Below are positions 25,558-34,760 of a DNA stretch of 57,053 nucleotides, one piece after another. The stretch spans positions 1-57,053 of the forward strand of contig JACAFJ010000003.1 in NCBI GenBank assembly GCA_013538675.1, in the 5' to 3' direction. The DNA is from Candidatus Nitrosocaldus tengchongensis (GTDB lineage: Archaea > Thermoproteota > Nitrososphaeria > Nitrososphaerales > Nitrosocaldaceae). The position numbers and the translations under genes are program-made. Under the pieces are notes generated by a model. It was not told where the DNA came from, searched no databases, and saw only the letters and a list, made by a program, of their open reading frames with translations. Each line of letters opens with the position of its first letter. Within the stretch, counting starts at the first letter, position 1.

Positions 25558-27507
25558 CTACATCCTCTCCAGTACATCTATGCCCAAGAGCGACATACAG
25601 TTGCTCATGGTAATTGTGAATGCCTTGACCAAGGATAACCTTGCCTTGACAAGGTTGGTATCCTGTTCATGGAGTACAGGAATCTTCTCATAGAACTCGT
25701 TGAATATCATTGCAAGAGAGTAACAGTACCTTGCTATAGTCTTGGGGCTGAGACTCTTTGCAGTATCCTCAACTATGAGATCGAACCTTGCTATAGCCTT
25801 GATCAATGCCATCTCCTCCCTGCATAACAGATGAGTAGATGAAGTATCTATATCCACTTCTCCTCCTACTACTACTGCTACTAAGCTTGAGGCCCTCTCA
25901 AGTATCCTTGATGCCCTAGCATAAGCATACTGTATGTACTGCCCACTCTCCCCTTGCAGGTTTAGAGCATCCTCAAGATCGAACGTTATTATCTTATCCA
26001 GATCCTGTTTGAGCATGCTATACCTCATCGCTGCTATTGCTATACTCTCAGCAGTTCTGTGTAGCCATTGCTCATCTGCCTCAGGGTTCCTTGCCTTAAC
26101 CTCCTCATACGCCTTGCTGTGAAGCCTATCAAGCATATCATCTGCATTTATGTATATGCCCTCTCTACCCTTCATGTGGGCAAACCTCCTATCCCCTATC
26201 TCTATGTTGAAGAGTCTTGCTGTACTGCTACTCAACGCTACTACCTCATATGCTAGATGCCTATACCTACCATTATCATTACTAAACATCGATAGTATCT
26301 TCATTATGATGTTCTGTAACCTGCTCTGCCTCACATCTATGACAGTTATAGCCATATCTGCACCGTTAACATGCAGAGAAGCACCACCATCATGGAGCGA
26401 TGTTGCCCATAACACAGTACCATCTGGTTGCTCAGCATACCTTACATACTTGAATGGATCCTCTAGAATTCCTAATTTCCACATAGCATATGGTATATCC
26501 TTTGCTATGTATGTTGCTGTACCATCACTCCTAACAAGTACCTTCTCCTCACCCTCTATACCCGCCTTTACTACAAGACATCCATGGTATTTGGAGGAGG
26601 GATCATCATCTACCCTCACTATATCACTTGCTTTCAGAAGACTCAACGCTCTATCCCATAACCTTGATGCTATTATCTGAGATTCAAAGTTCAAGCAATC
26701 GTATCTTGCATCGAGCCTCCAGCATGTCCTTAACTGCTCATTAAGGACTCTAGATGTGATATCTCTAGCAAACCTTGCTATATCTGAGTTGTAATCCTCC
26801 ATGGCCTTGAGCACTTCCCTCCTCCTCTCTAGCAGTGATGGATCATGCTCATACATCTCATTCACCTTAACATACACATCATCCCCACAGTAGTGATCGA
26901 ACTTCTTGCTACTCTCAATTGGAAAGTTTAGAAACCTGAACCCAACAACTATATCTGCAACCTGCAGGCCAGAGTCGTCTATGTAGTTGAGTACTATAAC
27001 GTTATGGTTTGTGAACCTCAAGAGCCTGTATATCGTATCCCCAAGCACTAGGTTGCGTACATGCCCTATATGCAGTGCCTTGTTAGGATTCACACTTGTA
27101 TGCTCTACCAACACCCTCCTCCCCTTACCAATATCTATTGAGCCATATGCCTTACCCTTGCTCTTAACCTCCTCAAGGGTTATCCTAGTAAGTTCATGCA
27201 TATCTAGTCTGAAGTTTATGTACCCTGCCCTGTGAGGTTCTATCTCCTTTATCATTCTGTACTTTGGCATTATATCCCTACATATGCTGCATACCTCCTC
27301 TGCTATCATACTTGGGCTCTTCCTTAGCACCTTGCTCAACTGGAATGCTAGATTGGAGTATAGATCGCCATACTGCTCCTCCTTGGGTTCTGCAACATCA
27401 TATGCTATATCCTTCAGACCATAATTATGGCTAATAGCCTCATCCAGTAGTGCTCTAGCCTCATCTATTGCCCTTCTAATGGTCATCCTTGATAACTCTC
27501 TTATCAC
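25558..27507 (-). CDS. argS: Arginyl-tRNA synthetase
   Basis: A class I synthetase charging tRNA-Arg. It has the N-terminal Add-1-type domain, the HIGH motif as NKALHIGHVRNLVLGD, the motif YIDDSGLQVADI, the KMSKS-equivalent region as FAHMKGREGIYI, and the C-terminal anticodon-binding helices (QYIQYAYARASRIL, NEFYEKIPVL). Length of 649 residues is in the archaeal range. The start could be GTG at 27507 or ATG at 27486. It follows the HAD phosphatase gene by 7 bp and is probably co-transcribed. Confidence 0.95.
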   Translation of the reverse strand: MIRELSRMTIRRAIDEARALLDEAISHNYGLKDIAYDVAEPKEEQYGDLYSNLAFQLSKVLRKSPSMIAEEVCSICRDIMPKYRMIKEIEPHRAGYINFRLDMHELTRITLEEVKSKGKAYGSIDIGKGRRVLVEHTSVNPNKALHIGHVRNLVLGDTIYRLLRFTNHNVIVLNYIDDSGLQVADIVVGFRFLNFPIESSKKFDHYCGDDVYVKVNEMYEHDPSLLERRREVLKAMEDYNSDIARFARDITSRVLNEQLRTCWRLDARYDCLNFESQIIASRLWDRALSLLKASDIVRVDDDPSSKYHGCLVVKAGIEGEEKVLVRSDGTATYIAKDIPYAMWKLGILEDPFKYVRYAEQPDGTVLWATSLHDGGASLHVNGADMAITVIDVRQSRLQNIIMKILSMFSNDNGRYRHLAYEVVALSSSTARLFNIEIGDRRFAHMKGREGIYINADDMLDRLHSKAYEEVKARNPEADEQWLHRTAESIAIAAMRYSMLKQDLDKIITFDLEDALNLQGESGQYIQYAYARASRILERASSLVAVVVGGEVDIDTSSTHLLCREEMALIKAIARFDLIVEDTAKSLSPKTIARYCYSLAMIFNEFYEKIPVLHEQDTNLVKARLSLVKAFTITMSNCMSLLGIDVLERM

Positions 27508-27514
27508 TTGCTAC

Positions 27515-28246
27515 TTATTTACTATTACCAATGTAATCATCATCATCGCTATCCATCCCATCTAACATGTTATCTATAAAATGCTGGAGTGCTTCAACCA
27601 GACCGTTGCCATCCCTGCCCTTCACACTTGTTTTAGCCATGCTCTTAACGTGATCATCTGCATTCCCTATGGCAATACTATACCCACATGACTGGAAGAG
27701 TGGTATATCAGTTGCACTATCCCCTATTGCAATGCATTGCTCAGGCTTAATCCCTAGGCTATCAAGCGCTACCTTGAGCCCTACAGCCTTGTTTATCCTC
27801 TCATGGTTTATGTGGTAAGCGTACATGCTATCTACTATGACAACTGGTAATCCTTCCCTTCTTATCATGCCCATAGCCTCATCTATACTGAATGTACGTT
27901 CAAGCACTACCTCTGTCATCCTTGGGAATACTGGTTTTAGTCTAACATCTGCTACTCTACTCTTCAACAGTTCGTATGCTCTCTCACTGTAACCTTTATC
28001 AGCCAGCAGTAGATGCTCAGTTGGTGATGTTGTTATAACACCACCATTCTCCCCTATCGCTACCCTTGTTGTACCAAGAAACATGGCCAATATGTAGGCC
28101 TCTATGGATGATCTTCCAGTTACAAAGAGCACTCTATAGCCTGAACGCTCCAATGCCCTAAGCAATGAGAGCGATTGTAAATGCACTTTGCTACCATTCT
28201 CTGTTAGCGTACCATCTATATCTATTGCAAATGCTCTAACCTCCAT
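27515..28246 (-). CDS. HAD-superfamily phosphatase, archaeal phosphoglycolate phosphatase / SPP-like
   Basis: A Cof-type HAD hydrolase with the nucleophile motif DIDGTLTENGSKV (D9, D11), motif II VTGRSS, a C2-type cap, the Lys motif NKAVGLKVAL and motif IV IAIGDSATDIPLF. Archaeal relatives include TA0175-type phosphoglycolate phosphatases and sucrose-phosphate-phosphatase-like enzymes. The substrate is not certain. A C-terminal Asp-rich tail is encoded near the stop. Confidence 0.85.
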   Translation of the reverse strand: MEVRAFAIDIDGTLTENGSKVHLQSLSLLRALERSGYRVLFVTGRSSIEAYILAMFLGTTRVAIGENGGVITTSPTEHLLLADKGYSERAYELLKSRVADVRLKPVFPRMTEVVLERTFSIDEAMGMIRREGLPVVIVDSMYAYHINHERINKAVGLKVALDSLGIKPEQCIAIGDSATDIPLFQSCGYSIAIGNADDHVKSMAKTSVKGRDGNGLVEALQHFIDNMLDGMDSDDDDYIGNSK

Positions 28247-28344
28247 CCCAACCTCTAACTCAAGATAAAGAATAAATAGTTATTCGGAGTACTGATTAAT
28301 TCACCAACCTACTACTCTACTATATCTACCTATCTACAACCATT

Positions 28345-28983
28345 CTATCTACTACTTTTATACTTGCTCAGTATCCTAACTACATCCTCATCAGATACTG
28401 GGCTAAAGTCATCGTAGAACTCCCCAACTGCACCAAAGTCTATAGGTAGCAGCAGTACTGCTATATTATCTACTTGAGCCCTCATAACCCCATACATATC
28501 CCTAGGCATCACTGGAACTGCAAGTGTTATTGATGCTGGTTTATGGTCTCTGCACCATGCTATGCTAACGAGTACAGTTGCACCAGTTGCTATACCATCA
28601 TCAACCAGCACTACATGCCTACCTTCAATGCTGTACTGAGTGCTACCCCTGTAGAGTATGAGCATCCTTGTACTCTCTCTCATCCTCTCCTCCTTCACAC
28701 TCTGTATATAGCCTTGCTCAATACTGAGCATCCTTGCTATATGCTCGTTTATGTAGCATTTGCCATCATGCATAACTGCCCCTAAAGCAAGTTCAGGATT
28801 GAATGGAGAGCCTATCTTCCTAGGCACTATAACATCCAGCCTGGCATCTATACACTCTGCTATCGCATCACCTACTATAACACCTCCTCTTGCTATTGCA
28901 AGTACGAGCGCATCCTTGCCCTTCAGATATGCCAGTTCACTGCATAGGAGTGATCCTGCATGTACTCTATCCTTGAACCTCAC
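28345..28983 (-). CDS. Phosphoribosyltransferase
   Basis: A type I PRTase fold with the PRPP-binding motif VVLVDDGIATGATV in the second half, and an N-terminal AIARGGVIVGDAIA and VPRKIGSPFNPELALGAV block. This arrangement is typical of the COG1926-like phosphoribosyltransferase family, whose substrate is generally unassigned. The start is GTG at 28983. It lies alone between the HAD and 3-hydroxyacyl-CoA dehydrogenase genes. Confidence 0.85.
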   Translation of the reverse strand: MRFKDRVHAGSLLCSELAYLKGKDALVLAIARGGVIVGDAIAECIDARLDVIVPRKIGSPFNPELALGAVMHDGKCYINEHIARMLSIEQGYIQSVKEERMRESTRMLILYRGSTQYSIEGRHVVLVDDGIATGATVLVSIAWCRDHKPASITLAVPVMPRDMYGVMRAQVDNIAVLLLPIDFGAVGEFYDDFSPVSDEDVVRILSKYKSSR

Positions 28984-29094
28984 AGTATAATTGCTATATA
29001 CATGATCAAATCCTTTTCTTTACCTACGATAAAATATACAAATAAAATGTGCTATTTTTTATGCATCAACTGTTATTAATTATGTTGCTAGTAC

Positions 29095-30243
29095 TTACTT
29101 TACAAGGCTTAACAGGAACCTATCTGGATCATAGAACTCATTCTTGCTGCTAGCCCTCAATGCTCTTAGTGTATCTACAAGCTTTGCATAACCTACACGC
29201 TCTGCTACCTTAAATATACCCTCTCTGATACCCATACCAAGCATAAGTGCTCTCTCAACATCATCCTTGCTTGCAACATCATTGCTTATGAGCCATGATG
29301 CGTTGTTTATCGCAACAGCAAGCAGCCTTATAGGATTGTAACGCTCAGCCTCCTGCATACTCAACTCTATCCTTGTGTATGAGCCCTGCTTGTACTCATA
29401 GAACCCCTTGCCAGACTTCTGCCCATAGTGCCCCTTGCTGTAAAGATCTTCTATTATTGGGCATGGGTTAACGACCCTCTTATCCCTAGCATACATCTCC
29501 TTCGTTGCTTTATGAACAACATCTATACCAGTGTAGTCAGCCAACTCGAATATGCCCATTGGGAATCCAAGTTTGAACTTGAATGCTGCATCTATCTCCC
29601 TCATTCCTGCCTTGCCATCCTGAAGATCCCATGCAGCCTCATGCACCAATGGGATGAATATCCTGTTCACTATGAACCCAGCAACATCCTTCCTGCAGAG
29701 TATGGGCTCCTTCTTTAGGCTTCTAACATAACCTATTGCTAGATCTACTGTGCTGCTTGATGTCTTTGCTCCTGGTATAACCTCAACCAGCTGCATCAAC
29801 TGGGGAGGGTTGAAGAAGTGTATCCCTACGAACTTATCCTCTCTCTTAGTTGCACTTGCCATCTCTGTTATGGGTAGAGTGCTTGTGTTTGATGCTAGCA
29901 CTGCATCTGCTGGAGCTATAGCATCTATCTTTGCGAATGTCTCCTTCTTGAGCCTCATATCCTCTGGTATAGCCTCTATGATGAGATCGCTCTGCCTTAC
30001 TGCTTCCTCTAGATCTACTGTTACACTTATCCTATCAAGGATGCTAGCCATCTCACTACTCGATATCCTACCCTTTTCAACAAGCTTGCTGAGGCTCCAC
30101 CTTATCCTCTCCATTGCTCTATCAAGGAACTGCTGATCCACATCACGCATGATCACCTTGTAGCCAGCCATCGCTGAGATCTGTGCTATACCATGGCCCA
30201 TTATCCCAGAGCCTAGAACCGTTACCCTCTCTATCCTAGCCAT
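29095..30243 (-). CDS. 3-hydroxyacyl-CoA (3-hydroxybutyryl-CoA) dehydrogenase
   Basis: NAD-dependent oxidation of 3-hydroxyacyl-CoA. The Rossmann motif is VLGSGIMGHGIAQ near residue 9, and the catalytic segments SNTSTLPI and GIHFFNPPQLMQLVEV hold the conserved Ser, His and Asn. Two C-terminal 3HCDH helical domains follow (AGFIVNRIFIPL, KFKLGFPMGIFELADYTG, and a second copy near residue 300-370). In autotrophic ammonia-oxidising archaea an enzyme of this kind oxidises 3-hydroxybutyryl-CoA in the 3HP/4HB cycle, so this is a likely carbon-fixation gene. There is no fused crotonase domain. Confidence 0.92.
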   Translation of the reverse strand: MARIERVTVLGSGIMGHGIAQISAMAGYKVIMRDVDQQFLDRAMERIRWSLSKLVEKGRISSSEMASILDRISVTVDLEEAVRQSDLIIEAIPEDMRLKKETFAKIDAIAPADAVLASNTSTLPITEMASATKREDKFVGIHFFNPPQLMQLVEVIPGAKTSSSTVDLAIGYVRSLKKEPILCRKDVAGFIVNRIFIPLVHEAAWDLQDGKAGMREIDAAFKFKLGFPMGIFELADYTGIDVVHKATKEMYARDKRVVNPCPIIEDLYSKGHYGQKSGKGFYEYKQGSYTRIELSMQEAERYNPIRLLAVAINNASWLISNDVASKDDVERALMLGMGIREGIFKVAERVGYAKLVDTLRALRASSKNEFYDPDRFLLSLVK

Positions 30244-30263
30244 GTATGAACTGGGATATGGTT

Positions 30264-30271
30264 TAATATAT
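30264..30271 (-). promoter_or_regulatory. TATA box of the 3-hydroxyacyl-CoA dehydrogenase gene
   Basis: An ATATATTA-type box on the minus strand about 25 bp before the ATG at 30243. Confidence 0.45.
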
Positions 30272-30287
30272 AATAATATGTAGGAGG

Positions 30288-31469
30288 TTATGCTATGCTC
30301 TTCCTTGCCTTCTCATCAACCTTGGCATCTATCTCTGCTATCAGTTCAAGTATCTCCCTCTTGTTTGCATTAAGATAGTTCTTTCCTTCATCCTTCAACC
30401 TCATATGGTAGAGCCTAAGATCCCTGTGCAGATCTGGCATATGCTCTATCAGTATTGAGCCGAAGAACCTTGGTTCAAGCAACTTGTTTATATGTTCTAT
30501 TGCAGCATCTAGATCAGCCTTCTCTACACTACCCCTCGTCCTATCTATATGCTCGCTCAACTCCTTGAAGATTCTAACCCTCTCCAGAGCCTCTCTGCTC
30601 CCACTTGGATTAGAGTGTGTTGATGCCGTTATCCCTCTCTCCATATCCTTCTCAAGACCCATCCTACTTGCAAGGTCTTGCGAGAGCTCGTACTGCTCTT
30701 CCTTACCCATGGTCAAGCCCAACTGTATACCTGTCTTCTTCACTATAAGCCCCTTAAGGATCAAGGAGTTCAATGCCTCTTCTATCTCCTGCCTATTCAT
30801 TCCTGTAATCCATATTATCTTACCAGCATTGCTATGCCCCATCCTTATAGCTTCTAGTACAACGACCTCTATTATCCTCTTGAAGACTATATCATGCTTT
30901 ATATTGTCAAGATCCCTATCCTTAACAGCCTTCTTTGCATATGAGATATCTATCTCTATTGCCCTCTTTAGAGCATCTATCGCCTCTTCAACCTTCCCTG
31001 CTAAAGAGAGGTAGCAGGCTTTGTTGTACCATGCCATCCCATCGTTTGGGTCTATATCTATAACCCTATTAACACACTCTATAGCCTTATCATAGTTCTT
31101 CATCCTGTAGAATGCTAGGGCTTTGAGGTTCCATGCCTCTGTATTGTTAGGCTCTATTGCTAGTGCTTTATCGTATGAGGTTATTGCTTGGGAGTAGTTG
31201 TTGAGGTGGAAGAAGCAGTAACCTCTCTTTATCCATGCATCTACGAAGTTTGGATCGAGCCTTAGAGCAAGGTCGAAGTACTGTATAGCCTCTTCAAGGT
31301 TCTCATCAGCCATCTTGTTCAAGCCCTTCTTGAAGAGATCCTGTATGGCAGAGTCTGAAGCCTCTCTCCTCTTTTTACCTCCATCATCATCATCACCACT
31401 ACCTTCTCTTGCCTTATCATGCCCTCTGGTAGCCTCCTTACTTGAAGGGCTCCAGAAGAATCTACCCAT
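30288..31469 (-). CDS. TPR-repeat protein with C-terminal helical domain
   Basis: A charged N-terminus precedes three to four TPR units (residues about 45-175) with the expected pattern, for example ALRLDPNFVDAWIKRGYCFFHLNNYSQAI-type repeats. The second half (about 190-390) is not TPR: it starts with a winged-helix-like stretch (GKIIWITGMNRQEIEEALNSLILKG) and ends in coiled-coil-prone helices. A protein-protein scaffold or a regulator is plausible. No enzyme motif is seen and there is no membrane segment. Confidence 0.8.
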   Translation of the reverse strand: MGRFFWSPSSKEATRGHDKAREGSGDDDDGGKKRREASDSAIQDLFKKGLNKMADENLEEAIQYFDLALRLDPNFVDAWIKRGYCFFHLNNYSQAITSYDKALAIEPNNTEAWNLKALAFYRMKNYDKAIECVNRVIDIDPNDGMAWYNKACYLSLAGKVEEAIDALKRAIEIDISYAKKAVKDRDLDNIKHDIVFKRIIEVVVLEAIRMGHSNAGKIIWITGMNRQEIEEALNSLILKGLIVKKTGIQLGLTMGKEEQYELSQDLASRMGLEKDMERGITASTHSNPSGSREALERVRIFKELSEHIDRTRGSVEKADLDAAIEHINKLLEPRFFGSILIEHMPDLHRDLRLYHMRLKDEGKNYLNANKREILELIAEIDAKVDEKARKSIA

Positions 31470-31610
31470 ACTCTATTTAATCGATTATAAACATAAATAG
31501 GTTTTGGTGCCTAGCATGCAAGGTATAGTGCTAGTATGCAAATAACAACTAAATGGTTTAATATAGTATATGAAGATGGTTAATAAGCAGGAAGTGAGGT
31601 TAATCGATGG

Positions 31611-31907
31611 ATGGATGGACTAGGAATGAAAGGTAAGGAGGATGAGAAGGAAGAGTATCCAGTAAAGAGTTACGAGGGGTTTGAACAGAAGGTTCTGGAT
31701 GGTCATACAATATACAAGAGCAGCAAGCGCTGGGTTGCACTGGTGGTTGTTGAGACCAGCAATGGAAGGGAGTTGAGGCTCTACTCATGGGAGATGAGGA
31801 AGGGTGAGTGGAAGGTTGCCCTTGCAAGCCAGAATGTTGGGTTCTGGGACTGGGATGCAATAACTGGGAAGGTGAAGGAGTTCAAGGAGAGGTATACGAT
31901 AAGGTAG
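31611..31907 (+). CDS. 98-residue protein, unknown
   Basis: A small soluble protein with a charged N-terminus followed by a compact beta-rich region (HTIYKSSKRWVALVVVET, RLYSWEMRKGEWKVALAS) rich in Trp. The ATG at 31611 is preceded by a GAGGT at 31596-31600. I recognise no family. Composition and strand bias look like a true gene. Confidence 0.6.
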   Translation: MDGLGMKGKEDEKEEYPVKSYEGFEQKVLDGHTIYKSSKRWVALVVVETSNGRELRLYSWEMRKGEWKVALASQNVGFWDWDAITGKVKEFKERYTIR

Positions 31908-32023
31908 AGAAGATGTAATAATAATGATGATGGTTATGGCGATGATATAATTAGTTAGTTCACACATCAATCATTAATTACTATTGCATCTAGCAGATAT
32001 GCAAGTATGTTGTAATGCTAACC

Positions 32024-32305
32024 TCATGTATCAAGTATAGCCCTCTTTATCTCCTCTGCTCTACCCCTTATTATGTAGTACATCTCCAGCAACTCCTCCT
32101 GGCTCATAGCCCTCTTATTCATGACTGTGAAGTAGTTGTAGAACCCTCCTATTATCTCCCCAACAGCTATGCCTAGTGCAAAATCAGTATCGTTACTTAT
32201 CAATGGTCTGAATGATCTTGCAACGTTAACAAAGTCTGCACTCTGCATTATGGTATCATCTATCAACTGCTCAAGCACATCCCTGAGTTGCTTATTCAAA
32301 CCCAT
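32024..32305 (-). CDS. 93-residue helical protein, unknown
   Basis: An all-helical small protein (LNKQLRDVLEQLIDDTIMQ, ALGIAVGEIIGGFYNYF, EELLEMYYIIRGRAEEI) without Cys, signal or clear membrane helix. No family is recognised. It is divergent from the pyrophosphatase gene across 81 bp. Confidence 0.6.
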   Translation of the reverse strand: MGLNKQLRDVLEQLIDDTIMQSADFVNVARSFRPLISNDTDFALGIAVGEIIGGFYNYFTVMNKRAMSQEELLEMYYIIRGRAEEIKRAILDT

Positions 32306-32356
32306 ACAGTAGTAACTTGCTCTAGAGATAAATAACCTTTTGATTTGATCAGGTAA

Positions 32357-32364
32357 TTATTTAT
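32357..32364 (+). promoter_or_regulatory. TATA box of the pyrophosphatase gene
   Basis: TTATTTAT is centred 26-27 bp before the ATG at 32387. Confidence 0.4.
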
Positions 32365-32386
32365 TCTGGTTAAGAGAGGCTAGAGT

Positions 32387-32926
32387 ATGCATCTATGGCA
32401 TGATATAGAGCCTGGGGAGAATATACCAGAGATAGTCAATGTTATAGTTGAGATACCCAAGGGCTCACAGAACAAGTATGAGTATGATAAGGATAAGAAC
32501 ATACTCAGACTTGATAGGGTGCTATTCTCCCCACTTCACTACCCTGGAGACTATGGGCTTATACCTAGAACACTTGCAGAGGATGGAGACCCTCTGGATG
32601 CTCTAGTGCTAGTAAGCAACCCAACCTATCCAGGAGTATTGATACAGGCAAGACCAATAGGGCTGTTAAGGATGGTTGACTCTGGCATGAAGGATGATAA
32701 GATCCTATGCGTAGCAAGGGATGATCCTAGGTATGCAGGGTATAGGGGCATGGCTGATATGGAGGAGCATGTATTGAAGGAGATAGCACACTTCTTCCAA
32801 GTCTACAAGCAACTCGAAGGCAAGGAGGTTGAGGTCATAGGCTGGAAGGATGCTGATGAGGCTAAGCAGGTAATCCTTAATTCTATAGATAGCTACAGCA
32901 AGAGGTTTACTGGGAAGGAGCGTTAA
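32387..32926 (+). CDS. ppa: Inorganic pyrophosphatase, family I
   Basis: Hydrolyses pyrophosphate to drive biosynthetic reactions. Signature segments are VVEIPKGSQNKYEYDKD-type substrate binding, LHYPGDYGLIPRTLAEDGDPLDALVL with the metal-binding acidic cluster, and the C-terminal HFFQVYKQLEGKEVEVIGW. Length of 179 residues matches the prokaryotic soluble hexameric enzyme. Confidence 0.96.
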   Translation: MHLWHDIEPGENIPEIVNVIVEIPKGSQNKYEYDKDKNILRLDRVLFSPLHYPGDYGLIPRTLAEDGDPLDALVLVSNPTYPGVLIQARPIGLLRMVDSGMKDDKILCVARDDPRYAGYRGMADMEEHVLKEIAHFFQVYKQLEGKEVEVIGWKDADEAKQVILNSIDSYSKRFTGKER

Positions 32927-32950
32927 GGTTAGATGCCATTATAATCAAAA

Positions 32951-32958
32951 AATTTAGA
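32951..32958 (+). promoter_or_regulatory. TATA-like box of the FilR1-type regulator gene
   Basis: AATTTAGA lies 28-29 bp before the ATG at 32983, within an A/T-rich stretch. Confidence 0.35.
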
Positions 32959-32982
32959 TTCAAGTACATATGATTTACCAAT

Positions 32983-33795
32983 ATGAGTAAAAGCATGATG
33001 GATGAGGCATCACCATACGATATATTCTGGGAACTTGCTGGGGAGTTGAGGAGGAGCATACTCTTCAAGTTGGGTGAGAAGAGCATGAAGCTCTCAACCC
33101 TTGCCAAGGAGTTGGATGCTACAGTGCAAGAAGTGCATAGAAATACAAACAGGTTAATAGATGCTGGGCTTGTGAGGAAGGATACTGATGGCATGCTCTC
33201 ACTAACAACCTATGGCAAGAGTGTGATAACACAGATACCATCATTCGAGTTCCTAGCAAAGAACAAGCACTACTTTGAGGAGCATACGTTTGGAGATCTG
33301 CCAATGAAGTTCATACAGCGTATTGGTGCACTTAACAACACAGAACTTGTCAATGGTGTAGTTGCAGTACTTGAGAGGTGGAAGATGATGTATGCTGATG
33401 CTCAGGAGTACATAATGGAGTTGATGGCTCAAGTACCTCTAGACCTTATAGAACCTCTAGTAGAGAGGGTCAAGCAAGGTATAAGGTTCTCATACATATT
33501 TGGCTACAACACCATAGTACCAAAAGGCAGGAGAGAGATTCTCAACAGACTAGGCTGGCAGGAGTACATAAGGAAGGGTATTGTTGAGAGGAGGATGTGC
33601 GATAGGGTTGAGGTGATGGTTATAGCAACTGATAGGCATGCTGCAGTACTCTTCCCTGATCAGCGTGGTAATACAGACCTAAACCATATGCTGTTTGGTA
33701 GCGATCCACTCTTCCGTGAGTGGTGCATAGACTTCTTCAGGTACAAGTGGTACTCATCTGGCTCATTCGATGAGAGCAAGTTGAGGGAGGTCTGA
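32983..33795 (+). CDS. Archaeal winged-helix regulator with FilR1-like C-terminal domain
   Basis: Residues 10-85 form an ArsR-like winged helix (ELAGELRRSILFKLGEKSM, STLAKELDATVQEVHRNTNRLIDAGLV). Residues 95-265 resemble the DUF1724/FilR1 sensor domain of archaeal regulators (VVAVLERWKMMYADAQEYI, DRVEVMVIATDRHAAVLFPDQRG, a closing DPLFREWCIDFFRYKW). The family includes methanogen filamentation regulator FilR1; a ligand is unknown. The gene follows ppa by 56 bp, with its own promoter-like element. Confidence 0.8.
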   Translation: MSKSMMDEASPYDIFWELAGELRRSILFKLGEKSMKLSTLAKELDATVQEVHRNTNRLIDAGLVRKDTDGMLSLTTYGKSVITQIPSFEFLAKNKHYFEEHTFGDLPMKFIQRIGALNNTELVNGVVAVLERWKMMYADAQEYIMELMAQVPLDLIEPLVERVKQGIRFSYIFGYNTIVPKGRREILNRLGWQEYIRKGIVERRMCDRVEVMVIATDRHAAVLFPDQRGNTDLNHMLFGSDPLFREWCIDFFRYKWYSSGSFDESKLREV

Positions 33796-33927
33796 TCTTT
33801 GTTTGGATGTAAAATTAATGAATAATAAGCTACTCTTTTGACTATTCTTACAAGAAAGAAAGTTCTATTATTTGGTGATGAATCATGTTTATATTCAAAT
33901 TATTGTAGTATAGTCTTGGTGATCCAG

Positions 33928-34047
33928 ATGATAGAGGTGTACGCAATAGTTGCATTCGTAGTAGGGATGTTCGGCACATATACAATACTTGATATAATGA
34001 ATAAGAGAAAGACTAAGACTAGCATAGCAATGGTAAGAAGCAAGTAA
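33928..34047 (+). CDS. Small single-helix membrane protein, unknown
   Basis: An ORF of 39 codons from ATG 33928 encoding one membrane helix (YAIVAFVVGMFGTYTILDI) and a short basic tail (NKRKTKTS). A TTTATATT box at 33888-33895 would place a transcription start near 33919, where an in-frame GTG could be a leaderless start adding three residues. Small tail-anchored proteins like this often belong to respiratory complexes, but nothing here proves it. Confidence 0.45.
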   Translation: MIEVYAIVAFVVGMFGTYTILDIMNKRKTKTSIAMVRSK

Positions 34048-34171
34048 CATGACTTACCTTATTGGAAGCCATTTATTTTATTAGCAACAAGTGCCTTATT
34101 CTATTTTTATTTGTTATTATTACTAAGTTATACTGCGGTTATCAGTAATAAATAATATAAATAATGAGATA

Positions 34172-34702
34172 TCAGTTCATGAGCCATACTATAGGGATAT
34201 CCTGATAATGTCCATCTGGAAGTATCCTCCTTATTGATATAGGTAGGGCTTTACTATTCAATTCATACTCTGCTATAGAGATGGGATCTACTGCATCCTC
34301 TGGTACCTGGATTAGTGGTGGTGCCCCTAGAGATAGTTGCAATGCCCTAGCACCAACTATCCTAGCCTTCTCAAACCTTGTTAGCCTAGCAGGACCTATC
34401 AGAACCCTTCTATCTTCAGATCTAACCTCTACAAGGTTTAGACTTATCTCATTACTGTTCTTCAATAACTGCTCCTGCTGCGCTTGTACTCGCTGATCTG
34501 CTTGAGTTCTCTCTACCTCAATAGCAGTAGTAAGTGTAGAACTACCTCCCGCTTGAACATCCTCCTTCTTCTTCTCTTCACTCTCTACATCAATGGTAAT
34601 CTTAACATCACTACTTGCCTTATCAGTATCAGCACCCTTCTCTTTCTCTTCCCTCTTGGATACCTTGCTCTTCTTGGACTTAGATTTACCCCCTTCTACC
34701 AA
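34172..34702 (-). CDS. rpoK: RNA polymerase subunit K (Rpb6) with long charged N-terminal extension
   Basis: The last 75 residues are the conserved RpoK/Rpb6/omega core (LTRFEKARIVGARALQLSLGAPPL, IAEYELNSKALPISIRRILPDG). The first 100 are a Lys/Glu/Ser-rich, Gln-rich extension not found in the 60-90-residue euryarchaeal form. The start is TTG at 34702. The subunit stabilises the polymerase clamp region. The extension may be disordered and might contact other factors; that is inference. Confidence 0.9.
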   Translation of the reverse strand: MVEGGKSKSKKSKVSKREEKEKGADTDKASSDVKITIDVESEEKKKEDVQAGGSSTLTTAIEVERTQADQRVQAQQEQLLKNSNEISLNLVEVRSEDRRVLIGPARLTRFEKARIVGARALQLSLGAPPLIQVPEDAVDPISIAEYELNSKALPISIRRILPDGHYQDIPIVWLMN

Positions 34703-34760
34703 ACAGATGCAGAATCCTTAACAATACAAATAAACGTTACTGCTGTGTGTGCTTGCTGTA

